DNA from: Emticicia aquatica
GTDB taxonomy: Bacteria; Bacteroidota; Bacteroidia; Cytophagales; Spirosomataceae
Reading direction: 5' to 3'
Assembly (NCBI RefSeq): GCF_923079645.1
Contig: NZ_CAKLPY010000007.1
Location: 1 to 64,000, forward strand
DNA: 64,000 nt
Positions 53,171-62,345 of the stretch are shown here, one piece after another. The translations under genes and the position numbers were made by a program. Numbering within the stretch: position 1 is the first letter of the stretch; every line of letters starts with the position of its first letter. The notes under the pieces were generated by a model that made no database searches, was not told the DNA's origin, and saw nothing but the letters and a program-made list of their open reading frames with translations.

Positions 53171-56100
53171 ATGAAAAAATCTATCATTTTTTCTCTACTC
53201 ACCCTTCTCATCGTTTTTGCCTGTAAGCAAACACAAAACACGCTTTCCGACGAGAATTATTCAAAACTTTCTGATGATGAGAAACGAAAAGTTGAACACG
53301 CCCTCGACGGAATCCAACTTGCTGACCCTGATTTAGAAGTGACTCTCTTCGCATCAGAACCGATGATGATGAATCCTACAAATATGGATATTGATGCCAA
53401 AGGGAGAGTTTGGATTTGTGAAGGTTATAATTATAGAAATAAACTTAACCCGAAAAATCCGTACAACAAAAAAGGCGATCGAATTTTGATAATGGAAGAT
53501 ACCAATCAAGATGGAAAAGCTGATAAAAGTACTGTTTTTTATCAAGGTGAAGATATTAATGCTGCTCTTGGCATTTCGGTTTTAGGCAATAAAGTAATCG
53601 TTTCTTGCAGCCCAAATGTGTTTCTTTTTACTGATGAAAACAACGACGGCAAAGCAGATAAAAAAGAAATTATTTTTACTAACTTAAAGGGAGTACAACA
53701 CGACCACGCTATTCATGCTTTTTCGTTTGGCCCTGATGGAAAACTCTATTTCGATGGTGGCAATGAAGTACAAACATTGAGCGATAAAAATGGCAAAGAA
53801 TTAACGGATGATTTAGGACGCCCATTTTCGACTTATAAACAAGGGAAAGTTTTTCGTTGTGACGTTGATGGTTCAAATGTGGAGATTTTAGCCCATAATT
53901 TTCGTAACAATTATGAAGTAGCCGTTGATTCTTATGGCCGTATGTGGCAATCAGACAATGACGATGATGGCAATAAAGGCGTGCGTATTAATTACGTGAT
54001 GGATTATGGCAATTATGGTTTCAAAGATGAAATGACAGGGGCAAGTTGGCAAGAACGTCGCACCAACTGGGAATCTGAAATTCCGTTGCGTCACTGGCAT
54101 TTGAATGACCCTGGCGTTGTACCAAATTTACTACAAACTGGGGCTGGTTCGCCAACAGGTATGATTGTATATGAAGGAAAACTTTTACCAAAAAAATACC
54201 AAAATCAAGTTATTCATTGTGATGCAGGCCCAAATATAGTGCGTTCGTATCCAGTAGAAAAAAATGGTGCGGGTTTCAAAGCAACAATTAATAATATTTT
54301 GGATGGCTCAAAACGTGACCAATGGTTTCGTCCTTCAGATGTAACCACCGCTCCAGATGGTTCGATTTTCATAGCAGATTGGTATGACCCTGGTGTTGGT
54401 GGACACGCAATGGGCGATTCAGTTCGAGGACGTATTTACAGAATTGCTCCCAAAGGCGAAGCATATTCGGTACCAAAGTTTGACTTTGAAACTGCCGAAG
54501 GGTGTGTTGAAGCTTTGCAAAATGCCAATTTAGCGGTGCGTTATTTGGCTTGGACAAAATTGAATTCTCTTCAAGAAAAAGCAGAAGATGCATTAGTAAA
54601 ACTTTGGAAATCGGATGATTCAAGAATGCGTGCCAGAGCATTGTGGTTATTAGGTAAAATCAAAGGAAAAGAAGCAAAATATATCCAAGAAGCCATCGAC
54701 GATACAGATGAAGATATTCGTCTTACGGCCATTCGTTTGTCTCGAGAATTACCTGCTGATAATTTGCCAATTTTGAAAAAACTCGCCACAGACGCATCAG
54801 CACAAATTCGTCGTGAAGTTGCATTTGCCATTCGACATAAAACTTCGCCCGAAGCAGCAGCAATTTGGACAATACTTGCGAATAATTATGATGGAACTGA
54901 CCGCTGGTATTTAGAAGCTCTGGGAATTTCGGCAGATAATCAATGGGATGCTTTTTTTGCTAATTATATAACTCAAGCAGGCGAAAAATGGAAAACAAAT
55001 GCCGCTGCAAAAGATTTAGTTTGGCGTAGCCGCTCAACCGACAATATCTTTCGTTTGGCAGAATTGGCAAAATCAGAAAAAGAAAATTTGCGTTATTTCA
55101 GAGCTTTTGACTTTCAGAATAATCCTGAAAAAACTAAAGTATTGTTAGGAATGCTCGACGGAGGAAATGCTTCAAGTGAAATAATGACACTGGTATTCAA
55201 ACATTTAGATGTTACAAGTGCGAAACAAGATGCTTTGTTTAAAACCCTTTTACCAAAAGTTTTGAGCGGAATCAAAAACCCAACTGATTACTTAGATTTG
55301 GTAAAACGCTACGAAATGAAAGACCAATCTGACCGTCTTACGGCAATGGCAATGACCGATTCTCTTTTGGGAAGTGAAGCTGCTAAGATTCAGGTAAAAT
55401 TGAATGGTTTAGCTGAGTTTCAAAAACTGACAAAGAATAAAAACGAAGAAATAGTTCGTAAAGCCATTGGTGTTTTTGGTAGTGTCGATGAAAAACCTGT
55501 AACTGATTATTTGATAAGCTTATTTAACAATAAAAACCTCAGCAAAGAAGTTCGAAACCAAGCTATGTATGGCATGTACGGTTGGAACAGTGAAGAAATT
55601 TTATGGGATTTGGTAAAAGCCAATAAAGTTTCGGCAGATGTAATGCCAATTGCAAAAAAGATTTTAGTTGGTACATGGCACAGTGATATCCGCACGGAAG
55701 CAATGAAAATGTTTGGTGCTGAAATGGATAAAGAATTAGGAGATATCAACGAACTGGCCAAAGGCGTTGGTAATGCACCAAGTGGTCAAAAAGTGTTTAA
55801 AACATACTGTGTTGCTTGTCACCAAGTAAAAGGCGAAGGAATAAATTTTGGACCAAACTTAACCGAAATTGGCAGTAAACTATCAAAAACTGCTCTTTAT
55901 TCAGCAATTATTAACCCAAGTCAAGGCATTAGCTTTGGTTATGAAGGTTATAAACTCAAACTCAAAGACGGCACAGAAGTAGAAGGAATGATTTTGAGTA
56001 AAACCGAAAACGATGTAAATATTAAGCAAATTGGAAGCACAAACCCAACAGCTTTCAAACGAGCTGATATTGTTTCAATGGTAGAAAATGAAGAATCTTT

Positions 56101-56176
56101 AATGCCAAAATTCCCGTTACAAAAACAAGAAATTGTTGACTTAGTAACTTATTTACAGACTTTGAAAAAACAATAA
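53171..56176 (+). CDS. PVC-type haem-binding membrane-bound dehydrogenase-like lipoprotein
   Basis: 1001 aa from ATG 53171. Lipoprotein signal ends in IVFAC. Residues about 40-420 form a six-bladed propeller of the Pirellula/Verrucomicrobium dehydrogenase type (ASEPMMMNPTNMDIDAKGRV, DHAIHAFSFGPDGKLYF, WFRPSDVTTAPDGSIFIADW). HEAT-like helices follow at about 430-850 (MRARALWLLGKI, IRLTAIRLSREL), then a single c-type cytochrome domain with CVACH (about 879) and distal LMPKFP Met near the end. Such proteins oxidise sugars or polyols at the cell surface; the acceptor and substrate are unknown. Confidence 0.87.
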   Translation: MKKSIIFSLLTLLIVFACKQTQNTLSDENYSKLSDDEKRKVEHALDGIQLADPDLEVTLFASEPMMMNPTNMDIDAKGRVWICEGYNYRNKLNPKNPYNKKGDRILIMEDTNQDGKADKSTVFYQGEDINAALGISVLGNKVIVSCSPNVFLFTDENNDGKADKKEIIFTNLKGVQHDHAIHAFSFGPDGKLYFDGGNEVQTLSDKNGKELTDDLGRPFSTYKQGKVFRCDVDGSNVEILAHNFRNNYEVAVDSYGRMWQSDNDDDGNKGVRINYVMDYGNYGFKDEMTGASWQERRTNWESEIPLRHWHLNDPGVVPNLLQTGAGSPTGMIVYEGKLLPKKYQNQVIHCDAGPNIVRSYPVEKNGAGFKATINNILDGSKRDQWFRPSDVTTAPDGSIFIADWYDPGVGGHAMGDSVRGRIYRIAPKGEAYSVPKFDFETAEGCVEALQNANLAVRYLAWTKLNSLQEKAEDALVKLWKSDDSRMRARALWLLGKIKGKEAKYIQEAIDDTDEDIRLTAIRLSRELPADNLPILKKLATDASAQIRREVAFAIRHKTSPEAAAIWTILANNYDGTDRWYLEALGISADNQWDAFFANYITQAGEKWKTNAAAKDLVWRSRSTDNIFRLAELAKSEKENLRYFRAFDFQNNPEKTKVLLGMLDGGNASSEIMTLVFKHLDVTSAKQDALFKTLLPKVLSGIKNPTDYLDLVKRYEMKDQSDRLTAMAMTDSLLGSEAAKIQVKLNGLAEFQKLTKNKNEEIVRKAIGVFGSVDEKPVTDYLISLFNNKNLSKEVRNQAMYGMYGWNSEEILWDLVKANKVSADVMPIAKKILVGTWHSDIRTEAMKMFGAEMDKELGDINELAKGVGNAPSGQKVFKTYCVACHQVKGEGINFGPNLTEIGSKLSKTALYSAIINPSQGISFGYEGYKLKLKDGTEVEGMILSKTENDVNIKQIGSTNPTAFKRADIVSMVENEESLMPKFPLQKQEIVDLVTYLQTLKKQ

Positions 56177-56198
56177 AATAATTTTTATTATCTGCAAG

Positions 56199-56229
56199 CA
56201 GGAGCCTGACTATGTTATGCTCCTGTTTT
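56199..56229 (+). terminator. Terminator after haem-protein gene
   Basis: 7-bp stem (56199-56205 with 56219-56225), 13-base loop, followed by TTTTATTTT. Shorter than the others in the window. Confidence 0.65.
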
Positions 56230-56294
56230 ATTTTAAAGTATTTTTATAAAATCCATGCTAAAAAACTCGTTCAACCTCACTTTTTAAATATTCT

Positions 56295-57335
56295 ATGAAA
56301 AAAATCATATTGAGTGTATGTTTCGCTCTGATATTTATCAACAGTTTGCTGGCTCAAAATTCTGAGACTTTTACCAATCCATTATTACCTTCGGGAGCTG
56401 ACCCATATAGTTTTTATAAAGATGGCTTCTACTATTATACTCATACACTACAAAATAAATTAGTTATTTGGAAAACCAAAAACTTAGCAAATTTAAAAAC
56501 TGCTGAGTCGAAAACCATTTGGATACCTCCCACAGGAACAATGTATTCCAAGGAATTATGGGCTCCCGAAATTCACTACATACAAGGTAAATGGTATATG
56601 TATTTTGCGGGCGATGATGGCGATAATAATCATCACCGAATGTATGTTTTGGAAAATACTTCAATCGACCCCATGAAAGGAGATTGGGTTTTTAAAGGAA
56701 AAATAGCCGACGAATCAGCAGATAAATGGGCGATTGATGGTGATATTTTTGAGAATCGTGGGCAATTATACATGATTTGGTCAGGTTGGGAAGGAGATAA
56801 AAATGGCCAACAAAACATCTATATTGCCAAAATGAAAAATCCTTGGACGATTATGGGTGGACGGATAAAAATATCGGGGTCTGATTTTGATTGGGAAAAA
56901 CATGGTGACCTCAACGACCCAAATTTACCTCATGTAAACGTGAATGAAGGACCGCAAATATTGAAACACGGCAAGAAAATATTTATCATTTATTCAGCAA
57001 GTGGCTGCTGGACAGACTTTTATGCTCTCGGAATGCTTACCGCCGACCTAAATGCTGATTTAATGAATCCGAAGAGTTGGAAGAAATCTCCCGAACCATT
57101 ATTTAAGCAATCTCTCGAAAATAAAGTTTTTGCACCTGGTCATAATTCTTTCTTTAAATCGCCTGATGGAAAAGAAGATTGGATTTTGTATCACGCTAAT
57201 TCAGAGCCCAATCAAGGTTGTGGAAAATTCCGTTCACCGAGAATGCAAAAATTCACTTGGAATGCAGATGGAACACCGAATTTTGGCACACCTGTGAAGG
57301 AAAATGAAAAATTGGCAGTTCCTTCAGGTAAATAG
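56295..57335 (+). CDS. GH43 family glycosidase
   Basis: 346 aa with a signal peptide (ends SLLAQ). Five-bladed propeller with the three GH43 acids: general base Asp in PSGADPYSF, pKa-modulating Asp in WAIDGDIFENRG and proton-donor Glu in NVNEGPQIL. LWAPEIHYIQGKWYMYFAGDDG is the typical GH43 blade. Likely alpha-L-arabinofuranosidase or beta-xylosidase on hemicellulose. Single-domain, no CBM. Neighbour of the CE1-GH9 fusion gene (convergent). Confidence 0.92.
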   Translation: MKKIILSVCFALIFINSLLAQNSETFTNPLLPSGADPYSFYKDGFYYYTHTLQNKLVIWKTKNLANLKTAESKTIWIPPTGTMYSKELWAPEIHYIQGKWYMYFAGDDGDNNHHRMYVLENTSIDPMKGDWVFKGKIADESADKWAIDGDIFENRGQLYMIWSGWEGDKNGQQNIYIAKMKNPWTIMGGRIKISGSDFDWEKHGDLNDPNLPHVNVNEGPQILKHGKKIFIIYSASGCWTDFYALGMLTADLNADLMNPKSWKKSPEPLFKQSLENKVFAPGHNSFFKSPDGKEDWILYHANSEPNQGCGKFRSPRMQKFTWNADGTPNFGTPVKENEKLAVPSGK

Positions 57336-57342
57336 TTACGGG

Positions 57343-57387
57343 AAAACTAAACGAAGCACACTTCAAAAGCATGCCTCGTTTAGTTTT
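57343..57387. terminator. Bidirectional terminator, GH43 / CE1-GH9
   Basis: 12-bp stem (57343-57354 with 57376-57387) with further pairing inside the 21-base loop; A-run left and T-run right. Confidence 0.85.
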
Positions 57388-57402
57388 TAAGAAAATCAAA
57401 AA

Positions 57403-60400
57403 TTACTGATTTCCACAACCATCGATATACGCCTTAAAAACACTTCCTGCGGTTGCTTCAAAGCCATTTTCTAGTAAAATGCTTTTTCCTGCATCAAATT
57501 TCACATCAGTACCTGTTTTTATCAAAGTACTTCCTTTAATGGTTTGTCCAACTTCGTTTTTGATATTGGCTGTAATCGGTATTGTGAGTTTTAATTTATT
57601 TGGGCATGGTACATTATCAACTAATTTTGAAACAAGTCTTATGTAAATTGCTTGCGTATAAATGGCAGGTTCCGATAATTCCCAAGAATTTTCAGGAAAA
57701 CTGGTATTCCAATCTTTATAGCTTTTCTGAATCGGATTATTTTGTGGTGGAGAAATTGTTCCTCCATAAGAAGCATCAGGCTGAAAAGTTGGGTTTGCTC
57801 CTCCCGTAACATATCCAGGCGGGGGGCCATTGGGCGAACTAAGTGCATTGTCATAAACAGTACCATCACCGAACCAACTATGGTAAATTTCATTTATCGA
57901 AGAATCGGCATCGGCTTGATACATATTGCTCAAATAAACTTTACCAATTGGATTTACGCCATGAAAATAATGCACATAACCAGCCGTAGCGTTTTGGTAA
58001 TTGCTGGCATTAACTGCATTGAGTCCATATTTATTCATTGACCAATACATTGAACCTTTTCTTCCTTTGGTGGTGTTCGAGCCCCATGTATAATCTCCGT
58101 CTTTCAAATATGCTTGATAAACATCTAAACTTGAAGTAAAACTTGGCAAATTTTCGTTAGTTGATTCAATCGAATTGGTATATCGGCTCGTGATGGTGCT
58201 TGCTGTTGTTGCATTTGCTCCAACGGTAGCTGCGTGGTAAAGCAATGCATCTTGGTATGAACTCTCAAATGGATAAGCAAAATACCATTCTACCAAATGT
58301 GCATTAGCATAATTATTATCAATAAAAGTTTTATACTGAGTATCATTTGTCAAAGCAAAAAGATAGGAAGCAGCCGAAAGTTTCAGTGCAGTTTGATAGT
58401 CATAAGCCGCTACTTCGGGGTTTGCACTACTGAAACCCGCATTACTAAAAACTACATTAGGATTGGCCACCGCCCAAGCATAGGCATTGATTGCGGCCGT
58501 TTGAAGTTGGGTAGCAAAGCTCGTAAGCGAAGGAATTGTTTGGTAAATAATAGCTGCATGAGCAAAAATCGAAGCTGCCGTAAGCGTAGCACTTGTAGAG
58601 GCTGCACCGTACCTACGGAATGCCAAATCGGCACTTGGTGGCGATGTTGCCGCAAAATTAGTAACACTAACTTTACTCAAAACCGAACCATCATTATTCT
58701 GCATTTTCAAGAGCCAATCTAGTTCCCATTTCGTTTCATCCAAAATATCAGGAATGGCGTTGCCTGATTCAGGAATCCCAAAATCATCTGTCCAGATATT
58801 TGGTTTTTCCTGATATGCATAAAGCAAATCGTGCATCGGAGCATACGTAAAATTAGTATATTTGTTATAATCTCCTGCGTCGTGCCAACCTCCTGAAAGA
58901 TTTTTGGAAGTCGAAACATTAGTATTTGAAACCAAACGAGAATCAATATCTTGCTCTGAATGCGTATGGCAGGCCATATCGTCGTGCCATTTATTACCTC
59001 CAAAAGTAGCTGGTTTGGCTGTACCACAACGTTGATAATAAAATACTCGAAGAGCGTGTTTAAGTACTTCTTTATAAACATCCGCTCGAATCTCGAAACT
59101 ATACGAACGCTTATTTTGAGTTGCATCAAAAATATAATATGTGCCAACCGCTGTCAAAGCTGAAAAATCAAACCACCAAGCTTTATCACCCGATTGTGTA
59201 TGCGTAGCCCCAGCATTCCAAGCAACGGCATTTCCTGAAAAAACGACCGAATTATCTTCTTCATTTCTGACTTCTAAAGTAGCAGCAGGTGTAAAAGACT
59301 GTCCATTATTATAACCCATAATTGGGTTACTTATCACACACACCTTTTGTGCCAAAGGCTGATATCCGAACTGGTCAATTTTGAAATGATTATCAATAAT
59401 TGGCGTACTATTTTCTGTCTGAACTGTAATCGTCGAACTACCCGACGCACTTCCATTGCACTCAAAACATTTAGCAGAATATATTGTAGTTGTAGAAGGG
59501 CTTACCGAAATACTATTCGCTCGCTGCCCATTCGACCATAAAGGCATTGCTCCTGATGGGCAACCATTAGCCGAAATAGTCACGTTTTGTCCTACTGAAA
59601 TAGTAGTATTATCAGGCGAAAGTGTTGGAGCAGTGGCATAATTTGGCGTCACAAATGTGCTTAAAGCAAATGGATTAATAAAACTCCAAATTTCTTGAGG
59701 CGTATCAAAATTGCCGTTTGCTATGCTTGCCCAACCATGCCCCCAGCCTTTGAGAGCCATTAAAACTATCTTTTTATTAGTTGAGCAAAAAGTGAGTTTA
59801 TCAACATTGGCATTATGAACGCTCGTTGTGTATGTAGAAGTGCCGCAATTAAGCGACCCATAACTCGATTCAGGCCAAACCCAGCCTGGTACAGTTGGAT
59901 AATTCGGAATTGGAAAATCAACCGTAGCATCAGCAGTGCCGTGTACATGAAAAACTGGCGTTTTAATGGCTGATGAAGTAAAATAATTGTTGACGTAGTT
60001 GTTTTCACCCCATACGCTTGCCGCTACGGGAGCAATGGCCGCAATTTTATCGCTAAGAGCCATACTCAAAAAATAGCACATAAAACCCCCACCCGAATGC
60101 CCAGTTGCATAAACTCTATTACGATTTGTACCATAACGATTGGCAAAATAATCAATCAAATCTGAAGTAAATTGTACATCGTCTGCTGCATTTGTTTCGC
60201 CCGAAGGGGCAAAACCTGCTACATTATCCGCATATTTATTCCATTGCTTGGTTCCCCAAATAGTAGTAGCGTCAGGATAAACAACGATAAAGTTTTGCGA
60301 ATTTGACAAAGCATCAAAACCAGCATAACTTTGAATACCCGCTCCAGTTCCACCATCGCCATGATAAACAATTAATAAGGGCAAATCACAATCAGGGGAA

Positions 60401-60525
60401 GTATTTGGCAAATGGAAATTAAAAGTACGGTTTAATCCACCTGAAACTAAATTTGCCGTGCCATTGTAAGGTGTTTGGGCAAATATAGATAGGCTAATAA
60501 ATGTGAGGATAAGAGTTTTATACAT
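57403..60525 (-). CDS. Bifunctional CE1-like esterase / GH9 endoglucanase, secreted
   Basis: 1040 aa. Signal peptide 1-17 (ends SIFAQ). Residues about 20-290: esterase of the LpqC/feruloyl/acetylxylan type with nucleophile Ser144 in ATGHSGGGF, Asp in HGTADATVDFP and His in KGWGHGWAS. Residues about 300-370: Ig-like linker. About 380-475: GH9 N-terminal Ig domain (IDQFGYQPLAQKVCVI). About 475-960: GH9 (alpha/alpha)6 barrel with catalytic Asp in GGWHDAGDYNKYT and Glu in NSWELSEPAIYTQAI. About 970-1040: C-terminal tail with SILLENGFEATAGSVF, the Cytophagales secretion/attachment-type ending. Probably removes ester side groups and cuts beta-glucan together. Confidence 0.9.
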   Translation of the reverse strand: MYKTLILTFISLSIFAQTPYNGTANLVSGGLNRTFNFHLPNTSPDCDLPLLIVYHGDGGTGAGIQSYAGFDALSNSQNFIVVYPDATTIWGTKQWNKYADNVAGFAPSGETNAADDVQFTSDLIDYFANRYGTNRNRVYATGHSGGGFMCYFLSMALSDKIAAIAPVAASVWGENNYVNNYFTSSAIKTPVFHVHGTADATVDFPIPNYPTVPGWVWPESSYGSLNCGTSTYTTSVHNANVDKLTFCSTNKKIVLMALKGWGHGWASIANGNFDTPQEIWSFINPFALSTFVTPNYATAPTLSPDNTTISVGQNVTISANGCPSGAMPLWSNGQRANSISVSPSTTTIYSAKCFECNGSASGSSTITVQTENSTPIIDNHFKIDQFGYQPLAQKVCVISNPIMGYNNGQSFTPAATLEVRNEEDNSVVFSGNAVAWNAGATHTQSGDKAWWFDFSALTAVGTYYIFDATQNKRSYSFEIRADVYKEVLKHALRVFYYQRCGTAKPATFGGNKWHDDMACHTHSEQDIDSRLVSNTNVSTSKNLSGGWHDAGDYNKYTNFTYAPMHDLLYAYQEKPNIWTDDFGIPESGNAIPDILDETKWELDWLLKMQNNDGSVLSKVSVTNFAATSPPSADLAFRRYGAASTSATLTAASIFAHAAIIYQTIPSLTSFATQLQTAAINAYAWAVANPNVVFSNAGFSSANPEVAAYDYQTALKLSAASYLFALTNDTQYKTFIDNNYANAHLVEWYFAYPFESSYQDALLYHAATVGANATTASTITSRYTNSIESTNENLPSFTSSLDVYQAYLKDGDYTWGSNTTKGRKGSMYWSMNKYGLNAVNASNYQNATAGYVHYFHGVNPIGKVYLSNMYQADADSSINEIYHSWFGDGTVYDNALSSPNGPPPGYVTGGANPTFQPDASYGGTISPPQNNPIQKSYKDWNTSFPENSWELSEPAIYTQAIYIRLVSKLVDNVPCPNKLKLTIPITANIKNEVGQTIKGSTLIKTGTDVKFDAGKSILLENGFEATAGSVFKAYIDGCGNQ

Positions 60526-60882
60526 CTTTTGGCTATTTTTCCGAAAGGTATAAAGCAGGAACTATTTAAGATACAAATCTCTTGGTTTTTTACTTAGCGG
60601 TCAATTTGAAATTTTTTAGCAATTGAAAGTTCCTAGAAACTGACAAAAGTTGAAGATATAACTGCTTTTTTCAAAATTATAAGTAAAGAAAAAAGCAAAA
60701 ACAGTGTAATAGCTCTGTATTTCAATAGGTTAAAAAAGAATACTTGAATCGTAAAAATAAAATGATTCAACAAAACTATTCAAGTTTTGGCACTAAAAAA
60801 CTATATTTGCACCTTGTTTTAACTCACCGATTGAACAATTACCTTTTAGATAATTGTTGATTGAAAATTGTTAATTGAAAAA
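60526..60882. other. Divergent intergenic region, GH9 fusion / ffh
   Basis: 357 bases. The only clear element is TATATTTG at 60802-60809, an exact TAnnTTTG box for ffh with a leader of about 70 bases; no good -33 element. The GH9 side has TACCTTTC on the minus strand near 60550, one base off the consensus. Otherwise AT-rich with no visible gene. Confidence 0.5.
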
Positions 60883-62199
60883 ATGTTTGAAAATTTAAGC
60901 GATAAGCTCAATAAAGCCATAAAAACCCTCAAAGGGCAAGGCAGAATATCTGATATTAATGTGGCAGCAACTGTCAAAGAAGTACGACGTGCTTTGATGG
61001 ATGCCGACGTAAACTATAAAGTTGCCAAAGATGTAACCGACCGTGTGCGTGAAAAAGCAATCGACCGAAAAGTAATGATTGCTGTTGAGCCGGGACAATT
61101 ATTTGTAAAAATCGTGCAAGAAGAATTGATGGAACTTATGGGTGGACAAGCCCAAAGTATCAATTTGAAAGGCTCGCCAGCGGTGGTTTTAATTGCAGGT
61201 TTACAAGGTTCGGGTAAAACTACTTTTTCAGGAAAATTTGCTTCTTACCTCAAAAAACAAGGCCGCCAAGTTTTATTGGTAGCTTGTGATGTTTATCGCC
61301 CTGCTGCGATTACGCAATTACAGGTTTTGGGTGAGCAAATTGGCGTTGAGGTTTTCGCTGAGCCTGATAACAAAAATGCCGTTGACATCGCTAAAAATGC
61401 CCTAGCTTACGCAAAAACTAAAGGAAAAAGCGTTGTAATTGTCGATACGGCAGGTCGTTTGGCAGTTGATGAGGTGATGATGAAAGAAGTTGAAGAAATC
61501 AAAAAGACGGTTTCGCCGAGCGAAATCTTATTTGTGGTTGACTCAATGACTGGTCAAGATGCCGTAAATACAGCCAAAACTTTCAACGAAAGATTAGATT
61601 TTGATGGTGTTGTTCTGACCAAACTCGACGGTGATTCTCGTGGTGGTGCAGCTCTTTCAATCAAAGCTGTTGTTAATAAACCAATCAAGTTTATTTCAAC
61701 AGGTGAAAAAATGGATGCCCTCGATATTTTCTACCCTGACCGTATGGCAAGTAGAATTTTGGGCATGGGTGATGTTATTTCCTTGGTTGAAAAAGCTCAA
61801 CAAGCTTTCGACGAAGACGAATCTCGTCGCCTGAACAAGAAAATGCGTGAGAATAAATTTGATTTGACTGACTTTCTAACACAATTGGAGCAAATCAAAA
61901 AAATGGGAAATATCAAAGACTTGATGGGTATGATTCCAGGTGTTAGTTCTCAAATCAAAGATGTTGATATTAGCAATGATTCGTTCAAACCTATTGAAGC
62001 AATCATTAAATCAATGACGCCAAAAGAGCGTGAAAAACCTGATATTATTGATGGTAGCCGCAAGAAAAGAATTGCTGCTGGTAGTGGAACTGACATTCAA
62101 CAAGTAAATAATCTTTTGAAACAATTTGACCAAATGAGAGGCATGATGAAAAAAGTTAATCAAATGCAATCAAGTGGTAAAATGAAAGCTTTTAAATAA
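60883..62199 (+). CDS. ffh: Signal recognition particle GTPase Ffh
   Basis: 438 aa from ATG 60883 (MFENLSDKLNKAIKTL, the standard beginning); the frame continues 5 codons upstream. N domain 1-90; G domain with G1 GLQGSGKTTFSGK (about 106), DVYRPAAITQL, G3 DTAGR, G4 TKLDGDSRGG; methionine-rich M domain about 320-438 with GMIPGVSSQIK and RGMMKKVNQMQ that binds SRP RNA and signal peptides. No SRP RNA gene is seen in the window. Confidence 0.96.
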   Translation: MFENLSDKLNKAIKTLKGQGRISDINVAATVKEVRRALMDADVNYKVAKDVTDRVREKAIDRKVMIAVEPGQLFVKIVQEELMELMGGQAQSINLKGSPAVVLIAGLQGSGKTTFSGKFASYLKKQGRQVLLVACDVYRPAAITQLQVLGEQIGVEVFAEPDNKNAVDIAKNALAYAKTKGKSVVIVDTAGRLAVDEVMMKEVEEIKKTVSPSEILFVVDSMTGQDAVNTAKTFNERLDFDGVVLTKLDGDSRGGAALSIKAVVNKPIKFISTGEKMDALDIFYPDRMASRILGMGDVISLVEKAQQAFDEDESRRLNKKMRENKFDLTDFLTQLEQIKKMGNIKDLMGMIPGVSSQIKDVDISNDSFKPIEAIIKSMTPKEREKPDIIDGSRKKRIAAGSGTDIQQVNNLLKQFDQMRGMMKKVNQMQSSGKMKAFK

Positions 62200-62214
62200 G
62201 CGTTTTCTTTCAAT

Positions 62215-62254
62215 AAAAAAGGTCAATAAGTTGCAAAGCTTATTGACCTTTTTT
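62215..62254 (+). terminator. Terminator after ffh
   Basis: 16-bp stem (62215-62230 with 62239-62254) with 8-base loop; A-run and T-run form the stem base. Confidence 0.92.
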
Positions 62255-62345
62255 ATTTGATAATTATGTATTAAATAGCTATTGCTTTCTTAACTGAAAA
62301 TGAGCTATTTTGCTCATTAGATTTTTCATTCTAAAAATAAAAACT

